DNA of 60,000 nt from Cryptomeria japonica (Eukaryota; Streptophyta; Pinopsida; Cupressales; Cupressaceae): assembly GCF_030272615.1 (NCBI RefSeq), contig NC_081415.1, positions 266,731,425-266,791,424 on the forward strand. The letters are read 5' to 3'. Below are positions 1 to 12,720 of the stretch, piece after piece. The position numbers and the translations under genes were made by a program. Positions within the stretch are counted from its first letter, which is position 1. Every line of letters begins with the position of its first letter. The notes below the pieces were generated by a model. That model made no database searches. It worked only from the letters and a program-made list of their open reading frames with translations, and was not told the DNA's origin.

Positions 1-1341
1 TGGTATGCATGCTGGTGGCCACCAATTCACCATTCTTTCCTTTGATTTTGCACACTCCATTCTTGAATTCTAGAGTGAGACCACTATCATTCAACTGGGC
101 AACACTCAACAGATTATGTCTGAGGCCTTCAACCCAATACACATTGTCAGCACTGCTCTTTCCATTCAGAGAGATGGACCCTCTTCCTTTAACCATACAT
201 GGTGCATCATTACCAAAGCGAACCACACCACCATCATATTCTTCTAAAGATAGAAACTTTCTTTGGTCACCAGTCATATGATGAGAACAGCCACTATCAA
301 TAATCCACTCATTGGAATTATCAAAGCGGGAGACAAGAGCCTTCTTGTCTGACACATCTTCCTTTACTGCAACAAACACAATGTCTTCATTCTCTTCATC
401 TTCTAATTCCTCATCTGTGACACCTTCATCAACTACAACAAAATAGTTTCTCCAGTTTCCTCCTTTGAATTTCTTGAACCTCTCCGGTTTATCCTTGTTG
501 TCACCATTAGAATATTTTATAGCAATATTTCCTATCTGGCTACAAGAAAAACATTTCAAAGGGAGCTTACCTCTGTATTTACCAGTTCCTTTTGGAAGTT
601 TCCTAGAAAGAAGAGCTTCAAATTGCATCAGGATCTCCTCATCATCCATTTCTCTCCCCTATCTTGGTTTACCACTAGTGCTTGCTTCTTTTCCTTTTCT
701 GGATGGTACAACAAAAGCTTTAAAAGTTGATTCAGTCTTTTGAACACTGCCATCAAAACTATTCAGCTCATAGGCTGTCAGCTTAGCAATGATGGAGTCG
801 AGGGATACCTTAGTCTTGTCTATCGATCTCAGCTCCTGAATAGCAACAACCCTTATTGCATAGACTGGTAATAAGGATCTTAGAACTTTGCTTACTATAG
901 TGGAATCTCTATTTTACCACCTGCACTCTTGATATCTCCAACAACGGTTTTGATTCTTATTCCATACTATTGAATGGTTTCACCTTCAACCATGTGCATG
1001 TCTTCAAACTTCCCTCTAAGGCTTTCTTCCTTAGCTTGTTTTACATGCTCATCACCGCCATAGATATTTTCAAGAGTATCCCATACTTCTTTGGGATTTA
1101 CTTTATCTTGAACATCAATAAACTCAATGTCAGATAAACTACTAATTAGGGCTTCCATGACTTGCCCATTCTCCTGCATCTCTCTCTTTTGGTCATCGGT
1201 GAGAGTACCAGTAGAGGCAACATAAGCATTTTCAACATAGCTCTAGTGTTGAGCACCCATGCTTTTGATGAATATCTTCATTTTGTCTTTCCTTATACTG
1301 AAATTATCTCTATTGAACTTTGGACCTTCCCTCTTCATCAT
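1..1341 (-). pseudogene. Ty1/copia gag-protease region of element E1 (partial, broken)
   Basis: Minus-strand coding relic running off the left edge. From the ATG at 1341 it encodes a copia gag N-terminus (KFNRDNFSIRKDKM, then a UBN2-like region with EVWDTLENIYGG at about 1060-1090). A degenerate zinc knuckle lies at about 530-565: CFSC is kept, but the His and last Cys are replaced by Asn and Tyr. Around 270-310 is the copia protease signature WIIDSGCSHHMTG, and the gag-pre-integrase lead HNLLSVAQL lies at 95-125. Frameshifts and stops occur at about 660-960 and a stop follows GAQH near the N-terminus. The start is chosen because it lies about 60 bases after the primer-binding site. Reverse transcriptase and integrase would lie left of the window. 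Family assignment is firm; function is lost. Confidence 0.88.
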
Positions 1342-1398
1342 TGGACTAGGATCTTTTCCTCAAGCGATTAAGCTTATAACACAGAGGACTTGGAGGAT

Positions 1399-1410
1399 GC
1401 TCTGATACAA
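1399..1410 (-). promoter_or_regulatory. Primer-binding site of element E1
   Basis: The minus strand reads TTGTATCAGAGC, one base from TGGTATCAGAGC, the usual plant complement of the initiator Met tRNA 3' end. It lies two bases from the inner LTR end at 1413, where minus-strand reverse transcription would be primed. Confidence 0.85.
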
Positions 1411-1412
1411 AT

Positions 1413-2882
1413 TGATAACTCAATGAAGAACGGATAGTACCAAATCGGAACTGAGAGGGGGGGTGAATCAGTATAGACAAAAACACAATCCTAAACTGGT
1501 TTGACAACAGACACTTCAAATGACTGACTGACAGTGACACTGGTTTGAAACATAGTACAACTGGTAAAACTAAGAATGATTGAGACAAGCATTAACCGGT
1601 TACTCACTTAGCTTTCCACTCAACTCAATACTACACTTTCATTTCACCCTTATGCATGAATAGGTAATCTATCATCAGAAATATATTAGCTTGCCAACAT
1701 GATCATGAATCACTGCTTGACAGAAAATAACAAAGCATCACACATGACACACATAATTTTCATGTGGAAACCCAATTGGGAAATACCATGGTGGGGATGA
1801 ATACCCACAAGCTATTTTGAACTCTTTAGAAGTCTGCTTTGTCAGGAGCCTTGTCTGGTTAGAGACATTACAATAGGTTCTGTTAGGAACCGATCTTGTT
1901 AGGGATCACCCAATTAAGGGATGGCTAGAATACCTAGTTAAGGGTTAAACTTGGTTAAAGGTTACCTTGTTAAAGGATTTCAAGAACTCAATGACTTTGA
2001 GTCATCCTGTTAAAGGATTTACAGCAAGCCGATTAAGGCTACCCTGTTAAGGTATTTCTCAATTGTTGAAGTGGTTAAAGATCAGCAGGTATTGCAGTGA
2101 TCTGATGATAGCACTCAATTCCAATGCAGATCCTCTTCAGCTCCTCTTTACCTTCTGCACTTTCACTCTACAGGTATCACTTCTCTTCTCTGGTCTAGCA
2201 AGAATCATGTATCACTTCACTTGGATACACACACACAACTTTTGCCAACAACCTTAGCATGAAACACAACATCGACCTTATAGGAAAATAGATAGGTCAG
2301 TAGCATAAACCCTAAACCCTAAACCTATTAGATTAAGGAATTCAAATGGTTCAATCCTAACCATTAAGCACACTACATTAAATGCAACAGTCTTGATCCA
2401 ATATCAAGACATTCTCTACCATTCGTTTTCCACCAATTTCATGGAGGTTGATAACCCATCACACATTATCACCGTTTACAGACTTCACACATTCCTGAGG
2501 TAGATAGGAACAATCTCCTTCATGCATAATCCTTCACGCACACAAGGCTTATGCGGCAACATAGTCTGTTCAGCTTTGCAATGCTAACTCATCACACAAA
2601 GTCATCGGTTGAGTCACACAAGCTTGAAGCTCATCAACTAGAAACCTTGAGACTACCAACTGGTAGTCACACAAAGGTTCCATGTACCGATTCCCATAAC
2701 AACATGTCGGTTCACCTTGAACAAACATACTGCTTCACTTTGGCACATATACCGGTTCACAATGTTATACTGGTTCTCACATATACCAGTTTATTACCGG
2801 TTCATTTTTGTTCAGCATATTTGACATCAATGACAACATACAATGTCATTATGTCCTCATACCGGTTCACATAATGCCAACA
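1413..2882 (-). mobile_element. 5' LTR of copia element E1 (1,470 bp)
   Basis: On the plus strand the segment opens with TG directly beyond the primer-binding site and closes with GCCAACA, so on the coding strand it starts TGTTGGCATTATG and ends in CA. The right edge is confirmed because the sequence at 2883 resumes in the integrase of another copia element. Inside are a run of seven G (about 1454-1460), the GGAAACCC/GGGAAA LTR box (1761-1800), irregular GTTAAGG repeats (1878-2055), a telo-box (2306-2326), a candidate minus-strand TATA (about 2276-2286), a cluster of GTGAACCGG-type U3 motifs (2688-2875) and the box TTGACATCAATGACAA (2821-2836). Confidence 0.85.
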
Positions 2883-4510
2883 TTAAACTCACCGGAAGTG
2901 AATTCTTCACCTCTATCAAATCTCAGACACTTCAACTTCATTCCAGTCTCAGTTTCAACTCTAGCTTTGAAAATCTTGAACTTCTCCAATGCTTCAGACT
3001 TCTCCCTTAAGAGCCTAACCCACATAATTCTTGAATAGTCATCAATCAACAACATGAAATACTCTTCACCCTGCAAAATTCTCACTCTAGAGGGACCACA
3101 CTAATCAGTATGCACAATATCCAACAATCCATTAGAATTATACTATTTTCTTTTATAAGTAATTCTTGTTTGCTTACCTAATTGACATTCCTTACATACC
3201 AGATTAGAAGGATTTATTAACTTCGGTATATCTCTCACTACCTGAGTAGAACTTTCTTAACCATACAGTCAAAATTTACATGACACATCCTTTTATGCCA
3301 TAACCAACTTTCATAAATTTGAGCAATCAAACAACTTTTTCCACCAACATTCAAGTGAAAGATATTACCTTTAGTCTTTGTACCTGATACAATCTCAGTT
3401 TTGGAGCTACTTAAGATCTCACATCTTCCATTCTTGAATTGCAAGTTATATCCCTTATCAACCATCTAACCAACACTCAAAAGATTGTTCTTTAAACCTT
3501 CAACATACAATACATCATCAAGTATTATGCTTACCATCAAGAGAAATAGAACCTCTACCATGGATTACACAATCTTTGTTATCACCAAATCTTACTATAC
3601 CACCATCATACCTTTCCAAGTTTACAAATTTACTCTTATCACCTGTTATATGATGAGAGCAACCAATATCAATTACCCAATCATCTTTCTCCTCAACTTT
3701 AGTAGCTAAAGCTTTCTCTTCATTAATGCAGCTTGTAGAATATGTAGTTACAGGATCATCTTCCTTGATAGCAATGAACACAAATTCATCTCCTGAATTT
3801 CCCTTATCCGACTCGCCATCGACATCTTTAGGAAATCTTTTGGCAATAAGTGCTTCAAGCTCCTGAAGCTCTCTTTCTTCATCTTCCATTTCTTTCATCT
3901 CTTTCTCATATCTAGATACTCTTGTAGAAATTTATCCTGAATCATGTCTCTACTTCTTGGAAACAGTAGAAATCAACATGTCTCTTTTCACATTTGTCAC
4001 AATCTAGATCTCATCAATAGAAGAAACTTTATCTTTGTAAGCAGGAGGCAAGGATCTCAACACTTTAGCAACAATCTCAGATTCTTCTAATACTCCACTG
4101 ACATATCTGATTTTGCACACAAGCTCATTCACTTTCTACATAAAAGAAGTACTGTTCTCATATTTACCCTTCAAGCTCTGCAACTTAGCAATCTTCACAT
4201 GACTATCACCTTCATTCAAGGTCTCCAATTTTATCAAAATCTCATGAGCAGCCTCTAAGTCCATCACATTAGTCATCTCAGAATCTGATAAGGCACTCAA
4301 TAATGCTTCCTTGTCTCTAATATTAAATTATGCTTCCTTTAACTCATCCTGAGTAGTAGGACCATTCTGTGGAATATTATATACATTCTTAGTAATCTTC
4401 CAATACTCTTCTTCACTGCATCTCTAATGACATTGCATCTGACTCTTCCAAAGAGTGTAGTTCATTCCATAAAATCTTAGACTATCCTTCTTGAAAGAAA
4501 AGGTTGTCAT
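2883..4510 (-). pseudogene. Ty1/copia gag-protease-integrase relic of element E2, truncated by E1
   Basis: Minus-strand copia polyprotein relic. The gag ATG at 4510 (cat at 4508-4510) begins MTTFSFKKDSLRFYGMNYTLW, followed by the UBN2-type gag region (4000-4320). The protease signature WVIDIGCSHHITG (normally DSGCSHH) lies near 3640-3680. A gag-pre-integrase/HHCC region follows: HKRMCHVNFD near 3290 and CKECQLGKQT near 3170-3200. The integrase core start has LLIDDYSR (about 3045) and a decayed second motif, DRGEEF (usually DxGGEF), near 2915. Several in-frame stops interrupt it. The reading frame stops dead at 2883, where E1's LTR begins; the rest of integrase and RT should lie beyond E1, left of the window. 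Confidence 0.87.
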
Positions 4511-4552
4511 CCCAAATCTCCTCAAGTTGTCAAGCTTCTTTTAGAGGATCTA

Positions 4553-4564
4553 GCTCTGCTACCA
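4553..4564 (-). promoter_or_regulatory. Primer-binding site of element E2
   Basis: The minus strand reads TGGTAGCAGAGC, one mismatch from TGGTATCAGAGC (initiator Met tRNA). It directly abuts the LTR end at 4567 and precedes the gag ATG at 4510 by about 40 bases. Confidence 0.8.
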
Positions 4565-4566
4565 AT

Positions 4567-5911
4567 TATTGGCAACAATGCAACAGATTGAGAGAGGGGG
4601 GGAGGGGGGGTTAATTAGTTTGCACAAAAACTTACTGCAACTTAAACCACGACACAAATTTGATAATTAACAATTAAAGCATGAAACAACACCACATCAA
4701 TAACACACATAACACCAAGATTTCTGACATGGAAAACCTAGTTAAGGGAAAAACCACATAGGGAACCTACCTACAATGAGATAATACCTTGTTACGAGTA
4801 AATGTGAATATTACAATGGGGAATGCACATGCATTCAGACACACTACCTAGAGCTCACTGCTCAAAATAAGAAACCCAAAAATTCTACAACCTTAAGGGA
4901 AGGCTCACTGACTTACAAAAGCATTCGGACTACAATTTGGATCACATGAACTGTGAAAATAGCATCTCCATATGCCTGAGTATAGTTCCAGTTAAACACA
5001 CAGTCTGCTCTACAACACTTCTCTTCTCCTTCACACTTTCGAAAGATCAAATCACTTGTTCGCACATACAACTTGATCATACACTCGCAAATATACATCT
5101 TACATGATTATTACATATATTTATCCAAATCCTCAACCTATATTTCAAGGTCGGCCAACCCTCAATACACATTACAAAATAATATCCTCACACGCTACAA
5201 CAATACATGCGGACCAAAACAATATTGGCTAAGACATATTTTGGACCCAAAGTAATACCACAAACAAGAAACACCTCCAACAATTATGCCTCAATCATCC
5301 GCAACATGCTACAACCACCAAGAATATCGCAAAACATGAAGAACATCACCAGACAAGGAAAATATTGAATAGAGCACACAATAATCAATGTGGACCACTA
5401 ATAAACATAGAACACAATCTAGAGACATTCCAAAGCAACATGAATTGCATCATAACAATTGCAACAACTCATATCACCAAAATCATCATTATCTCTCAAC
5501 TAGAGCTCAAGAACATCAACATAATTGACTGTCAACCTGAAATATTTGCTTGTGGATTTCCAAATCATGAACCAAATGAACTGAGGACACACATCAATGT
5601 CCAGAACACATCCCATACATCTGCAACTAAAGATATAACAATTCCAGAGCAATACGAAGCACAAACTAGAATACCGAATAACATGAACAACTGCATAACA
5701 TCCCCAATACTAGATCTCATAACTCGATCAAATCATCATGCGGACCAAAAACCCTTTAAACCACATCAACTCATCTACAATACATAGGCTAAACTAATTG
5801 ATTCCATCAAACTGCAATACTGGAATACACATAAAACTTTCCAACAATCTCCTCATCAAAAATCTCCACATATGTTGACATCAATGACAACATATCAACC
5901 AATATCCAACA
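4567..5911 (-). mobile_element. 5' LTR of copia element E2 (about 1,345 bp)
   Basis: The segment begins just beyond the primer-binding site with TATTGG (TG decayed to TA) and ends CCAACA, matching TGTTGG on the coding strand. It shares the conserved boxes of the other LTRs here: a broken poly-G tract (4595-4611), GGAAAACCTA/GGGAAAAACC (4727-4770), CTAGAGCTCACTGCTCA (about 4849-4865) and TTGACATCAATGACAA (5875-5890). A candidate minus-strand TATA (ATAAATATATG) lies near 5114-5124. The outer edge is set by CCAACA and could be off by a few bases. Confidence 0.78.
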
Positions 5912-7691
5912 TTTACATGTGTTTGCAATTATATTCTATTACTTTATATTGTCATTTATGCATGCTTTTAGACTTAATTAGACAACATCTAAATGATTCA
6001 ATCCATATTTTTTGCAACAAAGGAACAAAACCTAGGTTGTTTGACTCTTTTTTATTATTGTTAGTCAAATTAAACACCTTTGATATTCCATGTTCCAATG
6101 TTTTATGGAAGATAGGTTAGTTTTAAAAGACTTAATTTACCATTTTGAGCATAATCTACACATCATGTTTATATGAGTCCAACATACCTGCAACTTTTTT
6201 GCTTCATGACCACACACGCTTTTTAGGCTTCTCATGTCATGTTGTGTGGTGTGCTTGTTCGTTCCTTTTTACTCTCATGTATTCATGCGTGCTTTCTCTT
6301 ACGTTTGTGTTCTTCTTTTCTCGTCAATGAGTTCAAGTACATAGAATTTCTTATATTCACTTCATATTATGGAGTTCATCCTTATTGTTTTTGCTTAATA
6401 TTCTCATGTTTGGATTCAACCTTTAGGGCTCTTTGTTATTATTTCTTTATTTTTCATTTTCTTTTTTTCACATTTTTATTTTTATTTTTCATTGCTTGTC
6501 TCATGAATCTTGTTTTTGCCTTTATGTTCTTTGTGAGGTCATTTATGACATAATCATCACCCCTCAATCAAGCTTTAGGTTTGTCTTCTTCAACTTACAA
6601 CTCTAGAGTAGTTAAGGTTATGTCTTTCCCCCAACACCTAAAAGACCATTTTTCAATTACTAAATCGACTAACCCTTTTAGGGATCGATTGTGGGGATTT
6701 TACTATAAAGTTTCTATTTGCCTCAACAAATAGTTAAGACTCATCCCTTACCCCCAATCACCAAAATGTTCAATGAAAGCCTTAGTTGCTTAAGTTAATT
6801 GATTATGCTTATCAACTTTCTCCTTGAGCATTTTACACAAATATTATAAAAATGATAGGATTTTCATTGATCCTTGATTCTCGAGAAGTTCCCTTAAATA
6901 TATTCATGATCATTGGACATTGTTGGGTCTTGATCATTAAGATTCTATCTTAAGGTTTTAGACCATGTTAATGAAAGAGTTAAGAAGGAACACTGATTGC
7001 AAATGTCAAAGCCCTACTTGTAAAAGTTCAATGTTTGTAGGCCTTCAAGCCTCTTGCTTTGCGTTTGCAAGGTTCTTTTCAATTAGAGAAAGGATCAACC
7101 AAAAGGTTGATTCCTTGCCTCAATCTATCCTTATGTATTGCTAGTTCTTAGTAAATGGGGTTAAATATTAACTATTAGATGTTCAAGTACAAAAAACATA
7201 AATTTTAAAGTTGATTAACATTCCTTGAAATAGTAAAATTCTATTATTAGACATCATCCATTTAGCTTATCGTTTGCATAAAGTAGATAAGGGGTCTTCT
7301 CAAACCATGACCCACTATTTTGGCTAGTTCTTTGTTGCTTGCTGAACCTTAATGTTTGATTTTTTTCATCTAACAAATTGTCCATGCTTTGAGAATATGG
7401 TAATGAGAAACCTTGATCCCCAACCACCAAAACCATGGATAAATGAATAAGTGTAGAATATTAGAATAGCTACATTATACGTGGTAAGAGTCAGAGATTA
7501 GCCCTAGATCTTTAGGATAGGATGCTTGGTTATCTTAAGTAATTTTTAGTGCAAAGCGGATTCCTATTGGATGTATTGTGGTTTTGTAGGTAGAATGCAA
7601 GAAGAAACAAGGAAAGATGAAGTACTAGTACAAGGGGTATCACCCTGCGTCCAAAATGTACTCACCCTATATGGATATTAGAGACATAGAC
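5912..7691. other. Unassigned AT-rich DNA
   Basis: I see no coding region, LTR edge, or tandem structure here. Short open frames (for example 6145-6553 on the plus strand) are hydrophobic translations of T-rich DNA with no family resemblance. It is probably old, decayed repeat or target DNA of E2. Confidence 0.5.
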
Positions 7692-9696
7692 ATGAGAGAT
7701 GTCAACTTAGATGAATTTCTAGAAAGAGTACACAAGAAGGAAGGAATGGCAACAATGACTCCATCACTTGTATAATCAAGATTCGTAGAAGCAACTACTT
7801 TTCCAATATCAATGTAATCTCTTAAGTTGGTTATCACCTGTGCACAACATTATAACCCCAAGAGAAAGAAGAGCATCGGTCCTTATGGAGAGGTAGTTCT
7901 AGACATCAACTCAAAAAATGATTGAGAAGGTATTTTGTATCCCCACCCACCAAATATACCAAAATAGATCTGAAAGAGGTCTTAAATTACTATGAGACAA
8001 AGAACAAGAGTGCCCTTAACTTCATCAACAATAACCTCCTCCACACTCCTAGAAAGGTGGTGATGAATATGACCAAAGTGCTACACAAAAGTGAGCTACA
8101 AAAAAATGCTAGGGACTAGATAATCCTATTGAACATAGTGTATGGCAAGCCTAATACTAGATATTTTCATCTTTGGATGTGCTTCTAAATCCTTACCATC
8201 ATTGAAAACAAGAAAAATAGTGATTGGGGCATAATCATCAGTAATAATTTTCATAATCAATTACTTGATGTACTGAATAGCTCAAAGTTTTATATGACTT
8301 CTTATCTAGTCTTTTTGATAGCATACTAAGCTTCATTCCCAGGAATTGAGAGGGTTGGTTCTTTATAATCAAGGAGTGTCAAAGTTTATCATTAGTACCC
8401 TTAGCTAACCCTAATGGAGAGCTTGAAGTACTATTTCTTGGTAAATTGTTCCTTTACTTATTCCATCATTTTAAAGTTGGAGAATGACTTTACTAAGAGA
8501 TTTTCTATGGAGGCAATGGAAAACTAAAGAATTGGGGGAATTAGTATTCCAATTCAAGACCTTTTCCTACATTAGAGTGGTAGGTTGTCACAAATTTCCT
8601 TACAAGCTATAGGGTATTTAGATGATATACTAGTCCTACTAAAGCTATGCAAGGAGGTAGTTGAAGTTCATAAAATTGTGGTGGAAAAGCACAAAGAAAG
8701 TTTCCCATTTCCCATGAAGATTGTTGTCTACTCATGTGCCAACATTTGAATAGCCAAGATAGTGGAAATATAGATGACACCTACATCCATGGACCTAAAT
8801 GGAGACACAAGAAGGAAATTTGACCTAGTTAGTAAGATTAACCCAACCATAGGGGCTTTCTACAAACATGAGCTAGCACTAGAGGATCATTGTGAAAATT
8901 GTATAGATAAGTATGAAGGCAGGATTTTGGATTACCATAAGTTAAAGGTTGAACTCATAAAAGTCCACAATATTGCCAAGGTCCCCAAGGATCTAAAAAT
9001 ATATGGGAAGATTCTACACCAAGCATACGATTCTCATAGAGTTTTCAATATCCCCATTTATAATGTCTATTGTTCAATCCTTGAGTATTGACCTTAGAAG
9101 TTAGAGTAGTTGAGGTGATGGCATGATCAAATAAGTGGCTAACAACTCCTTTCAAAAATTTGGAGATGCCAAAACCAAATATATAGGAGCCCCAAAGGTC
9201 AAAGGCCAAGGACCTCCAAAATATAAGATGGGAGAATCATCCAATGCTATTGCCACTACAACTAAATGGAAGACAATTTCAAAATAAATTGAATCTTCAA
9301 AGATTGATAGAGAAAAGAACATAATAATAAAAAGAAAGATGGTTTAGGATTCCAAAATAGAGTTAAAGAGAAGCACTCCCTACAAAAAGTTATCACAACT
9401 ATTTTGAACAAGATACAAAAAGATAAAAATACTGAGGAAGAGTTTAAAGCACAAGTGGTATAACTCACTTCATACGTAAATAATCTAGTTGAACCAATTG
9501 ATTCTACTACCCCCTCTTCAATTTTTCAAGTGACACTCAATAAGGATGCTTAGCATCTAGAACCAAAAAGCCTCATTACAACCATGAAAGAACAAAGGGA
9601 GAATCTACAAGCTTTGAGAAGTTGTGTGATTAGAAAAACAATAGAAGTCTATCAATACTCAACAAGTGAATGCAAAAAAAAAAATCACCCAATTTA
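7692..9696 (+). pseudogene. Relic of an unknown retroelement-borne ORF (plus strand)
   Basis: Plus-strand coding signal that can be followed through frameshifts and stops from the ATG at 7692 (MRDVNLDEFLERV) to about 9696. Recognisable stretches are YTKIDLKEVLNYYETKN (about 7950-8000), an open frame through 7922-8119, YFHLWM (about 8165-8180), and a longer open stretch at 8774-9091 (DHCENCIDKYEGRILDYHKL). A short charged, coiled-coil-like tail follows (MKEQRENLQALR, about 9583-9620). By layout (globular N-part, charged C-part) it resembles the other unknown ORFs in this window at 17354-20492 and 15825-25217. I recall similar hypothetical proteins from gymnosperm repeats but cannot name a domain. 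Function unknown; not intact. Confidence 0.45.
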
Positions 9697-9744
9697 ATCT
9701 CAAGAATAGTGGATGTATTGCAAACATAACCTTGTCATAATCCA

Positions 9745-9990
9745 AAGTTGTGCGAAATAGACTTGCATATTAATATTTTTTTTAAATGAGCAAAAACAAA
9801 ATGAACTACAAAATTAATTGACCATTCTCTCAAATCAAATCTCTACTTAGAATTTTATTGTAGATGCCACCGTATGAATTATATTGTCTCCAAAATGAAA
9901 TAACTATTGATCTTAATCACACATCTACAGTAGTTTATTCTCCAAAAAACTTGCATTTATAAACTATAATGGTTGGAAAGAGTGACTCAC
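9745..9990. repeat. Dispersed repeat, copy 1
   Basis: About 245 bp alignable by eye at roughly 70% to 25449-25690 in the same orientation. Shared blocks include GAAATA-ACTTGCATAT-AATATTT, ATGAGCA, ATGAACTACA, TTAATTGA-CATTCT and TTCTCCAAAAAAC. It starts just past the plus-strand ORF relic. It may be part of an LTR or untranslated region of the element that carried these ORFs. Confidence 0.55.
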
Positions 9991-11508
9991 TAGTACAAAC
10001 ATGAAAACTAGGAATCAAACCCAATCCCATTAATTACATTAGAGAATAATAAAATTAGGCCTTAGATTCAAACCTATTGATGAGAGTTGGGAACTAATTT
10101 GACCAATTCTCTTATTGATTGAAATTGATTGCGTGAGATGAATGTGAAGAACTAGGGCTAGAAAGTGCAAAATTGACAATGAGCAACATAAACAAGCAAA
10201 TGCAGAATTGTTAATCATAGAACAAACCTAGATCTAGAAAGGGAATGTAGAGAGGAACCTATAATAGAAATCTGAGTTGAAATTGGGTGGCTAGTGTTTT
10301 TAGGCATCCTCTTCTATAATGATGTGAATTATTGACCATGAATATTAGATCTAGGACCCCAAGACTCTGCACTATCAACTTGCCAAATTTCAACCTAAAG
10401 AGGGAGGACTATGGTGCTAATTGACATAGTCCATGTGTTTTTTGTTGAATTTTTCTAGGAAACTTTGTCTATGATTCCTAAGTGCCCTTGTGCCTTCAAT
10501 CTAGTTTGAAATTTGTTTGTGATCCTAGATCTATATACAAGATGAGAAAAATGGTATCTGGGTTGTTTAGGGGTTTGCCTAGTCAAACCTCGAGTTGGGA
10601 CTCAACCCTACATGAATAGGAAGTAGAAGGGTTAATTGAAATGCTTCCATGGAAATGCTTAATTGAAATGATGATACCTTCAATTGATGATACAATTCTC
10701 TCGGGATAATTCCTCCATGTATTGATGCAATAATATGATAAATCATCATAAAATCCATCATAATCACCATGAAAACATATTTGAAGGTGCCTTGTTGTAG
10801 CTTGTTGCTCCTTGAACTCAAATTTGCTCTTGAATAATAATTGTTGTTGAAGTAGGATGAGATAATAATAGAAGATGATGAAATTAATTAGGAGTGATGT
10901 CTTATATAGAGATTTCAAAGTAAAATCACCTTTTGGCTAACTTAGAATAATCCTTTTTTTGCATTGAAGATAGCTATAGAAATAGCAAGATCAACATATT
11001 ATTCTCTCAAAATTTCAGCCAAATAGCATCAAACACTATTCATCGATTGCTAGTGCCTCAATAGAATAGACCCAAATTTTTAGGGTCATGAGATAATATG
11101 ATCCTGATTTTAGAACTATAATTATATGAAAACTTATAATACTTAAGTGCATTGAACTTTGAAAGGACATAAGACCCACCCATATAAGCTTGAAATGAAA
11201 TAAGATAAAGGACACTCTTAAAATTAAGGGCCCAAATACTAAAGTGATAATGTATTAAAGTGAAATAGGACTCGTAATTTATTGAATTAAATATTAATTT
11301 AATACAATAAAAAGGTCCTATAATGCATAGAGGAATGAGAAATTAAAATAAGTGCCAGGAGAGCGTGAAATTGGACTCCATAATTAAAGTACATATTACG
11401 ATGCTATATAAACAAGTGAATTATTAGGAGAAATAATATTTGACCTACTTTCCAAATTAACAATGGTGGATGCATTGCTATCGTAACCTCATTGTACTCC
11501 AAACTTGT
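9991..11508. other. Unassigned non-coding DNA
   Basis: No gene or clear element edge. Two overlapping minus-strand open frames at 10579-10918 have no family features. At its right end (11464-11508) it carries a short sequence resembling 9711-9752, GTGGATG-ATTGC...TAACCT...TCCAAA-TTGT, immediately before a possible LTR start (TGTAGTGCCCCTCC at 11509). Confidence 0.45.
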
Positions 11509-12099
11509 TGTAGTGCCCCTCCCTGATTCATCCTTTGGGAGAGGATGTGATAAACACTTTTAGATTAGTTCATGCTTATTTCCTATAATGATTTATCTTA
11601 GATTGACCGATGATACATTACATCTATGTGCACTTATTATACATGTGTAATTTATATTGCTTACGGTGACGATGATATCTTGTTAAGTGCTAACACCACT
11701 TCATGACTATGCTAGATGAGATGATGATGTGATTGTCGTGATTGTATTACTACTATATTTGTGATAGAGACAATGTCATATCACTCATTATGAGTATGAT
11801 ATGATTTTGTGATTCTCTTCACTTGCCTGGTTATTTATGATATATGCAATCGTACATGTGTTCTTGCATGGTTATTGGTGGCTGCAGGGTTGTAGGTACT
11901 AGACATTGACTCCACCCGGTCTCACAGGTTTGAGTGTGTCTTAATCCCAATGGCAAGTTGATCGATGATGACATGAGTTCCTACTACACACTCTAGGCTT
12001 AAGTTAATACCATTGTCAGTTAGTGTCTTACTTGAGTTGTTGGTCTGCGTCATGTGGTATGTTGTTCAACCCTATGTTGAGTTACCTTATGAATTTGTG

Positions 12100-12720
12100 A
12101 TTATTTATAAATTAATAATTAATAAGTTTATATAGTTTATTTAGTAATAAATTAAATTAATGGATGGCATTAATATATGATATTAATGTGTGAATTAGTT
12201 TTTTGGGAGATTTATTATTTATTGATGTTTATTTCATGAAATGATATTATTATTTTATGATCTAATGTTTCATTGAATATTTATTATTTGAGATTTTGAC
12301 TTATTGGATTATCATTTATTTATTTATTGTTTAATTATTGGTTGAGTATTTATGCTTGTTTGTACATTTACTTATTTATTATCCATTTTGCTTATTTGTC
12401 TATTGTTTATTTATTTATTTATTGTTGGGTTATTTGTTGTTTATTTAATTTTTATTTTTTTGATTATTTATTTATTTATTTGCCTTGTTGTTTAATTTAT
12501 TGGTTATTTATTTTCTATTATTTATGTACCTACCCCTTGTTATGATTGACCCTCTTGGGAGTTGTGATTGTGAGGATATTATTATTTAATTGTTTGTTTA
12601 TTTATTTATATTATCTGTGGTTTTATATTTAATTGGAGCATGTATTTATATTGCCTTTGATTTATTATTATTATTACAGTCTCTTGTTACTAATTAAGTA
12701 ATTAAATATTATGTTTATAC
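12100..12720. repeat. Low-complexity TTTA/TTAT-rich tract
   Basis: Runs of TTTATTTATTTATT and related tetranucleotides with few other bases. Long hydrophobic translations in this stretch (for example 12327-12545) are artefacts of composition. Confidence 0.75.

Noticed and set aside
2306-2326. Interstitial telomere
   Set aside because: Fewer than three telomere units inside an LTR; better described as a telo-box.
5365-5787. A 140-codon plus-strand ORF
   Set aside because: It lies inside the E2 LTR on the opposite strand to the element, with no recognisable domain.
10579-10918. Two overlapping minus-strand ORFs of 80 and 111 codons
   Set aside because: No motif, and overlapping frames in AT-rich DNA; no support as a gene.
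12327-12545. Hydrophobic membrane-like ORF
   Set aside because: Translation of TTTA/TTAT low-complexity DNA.
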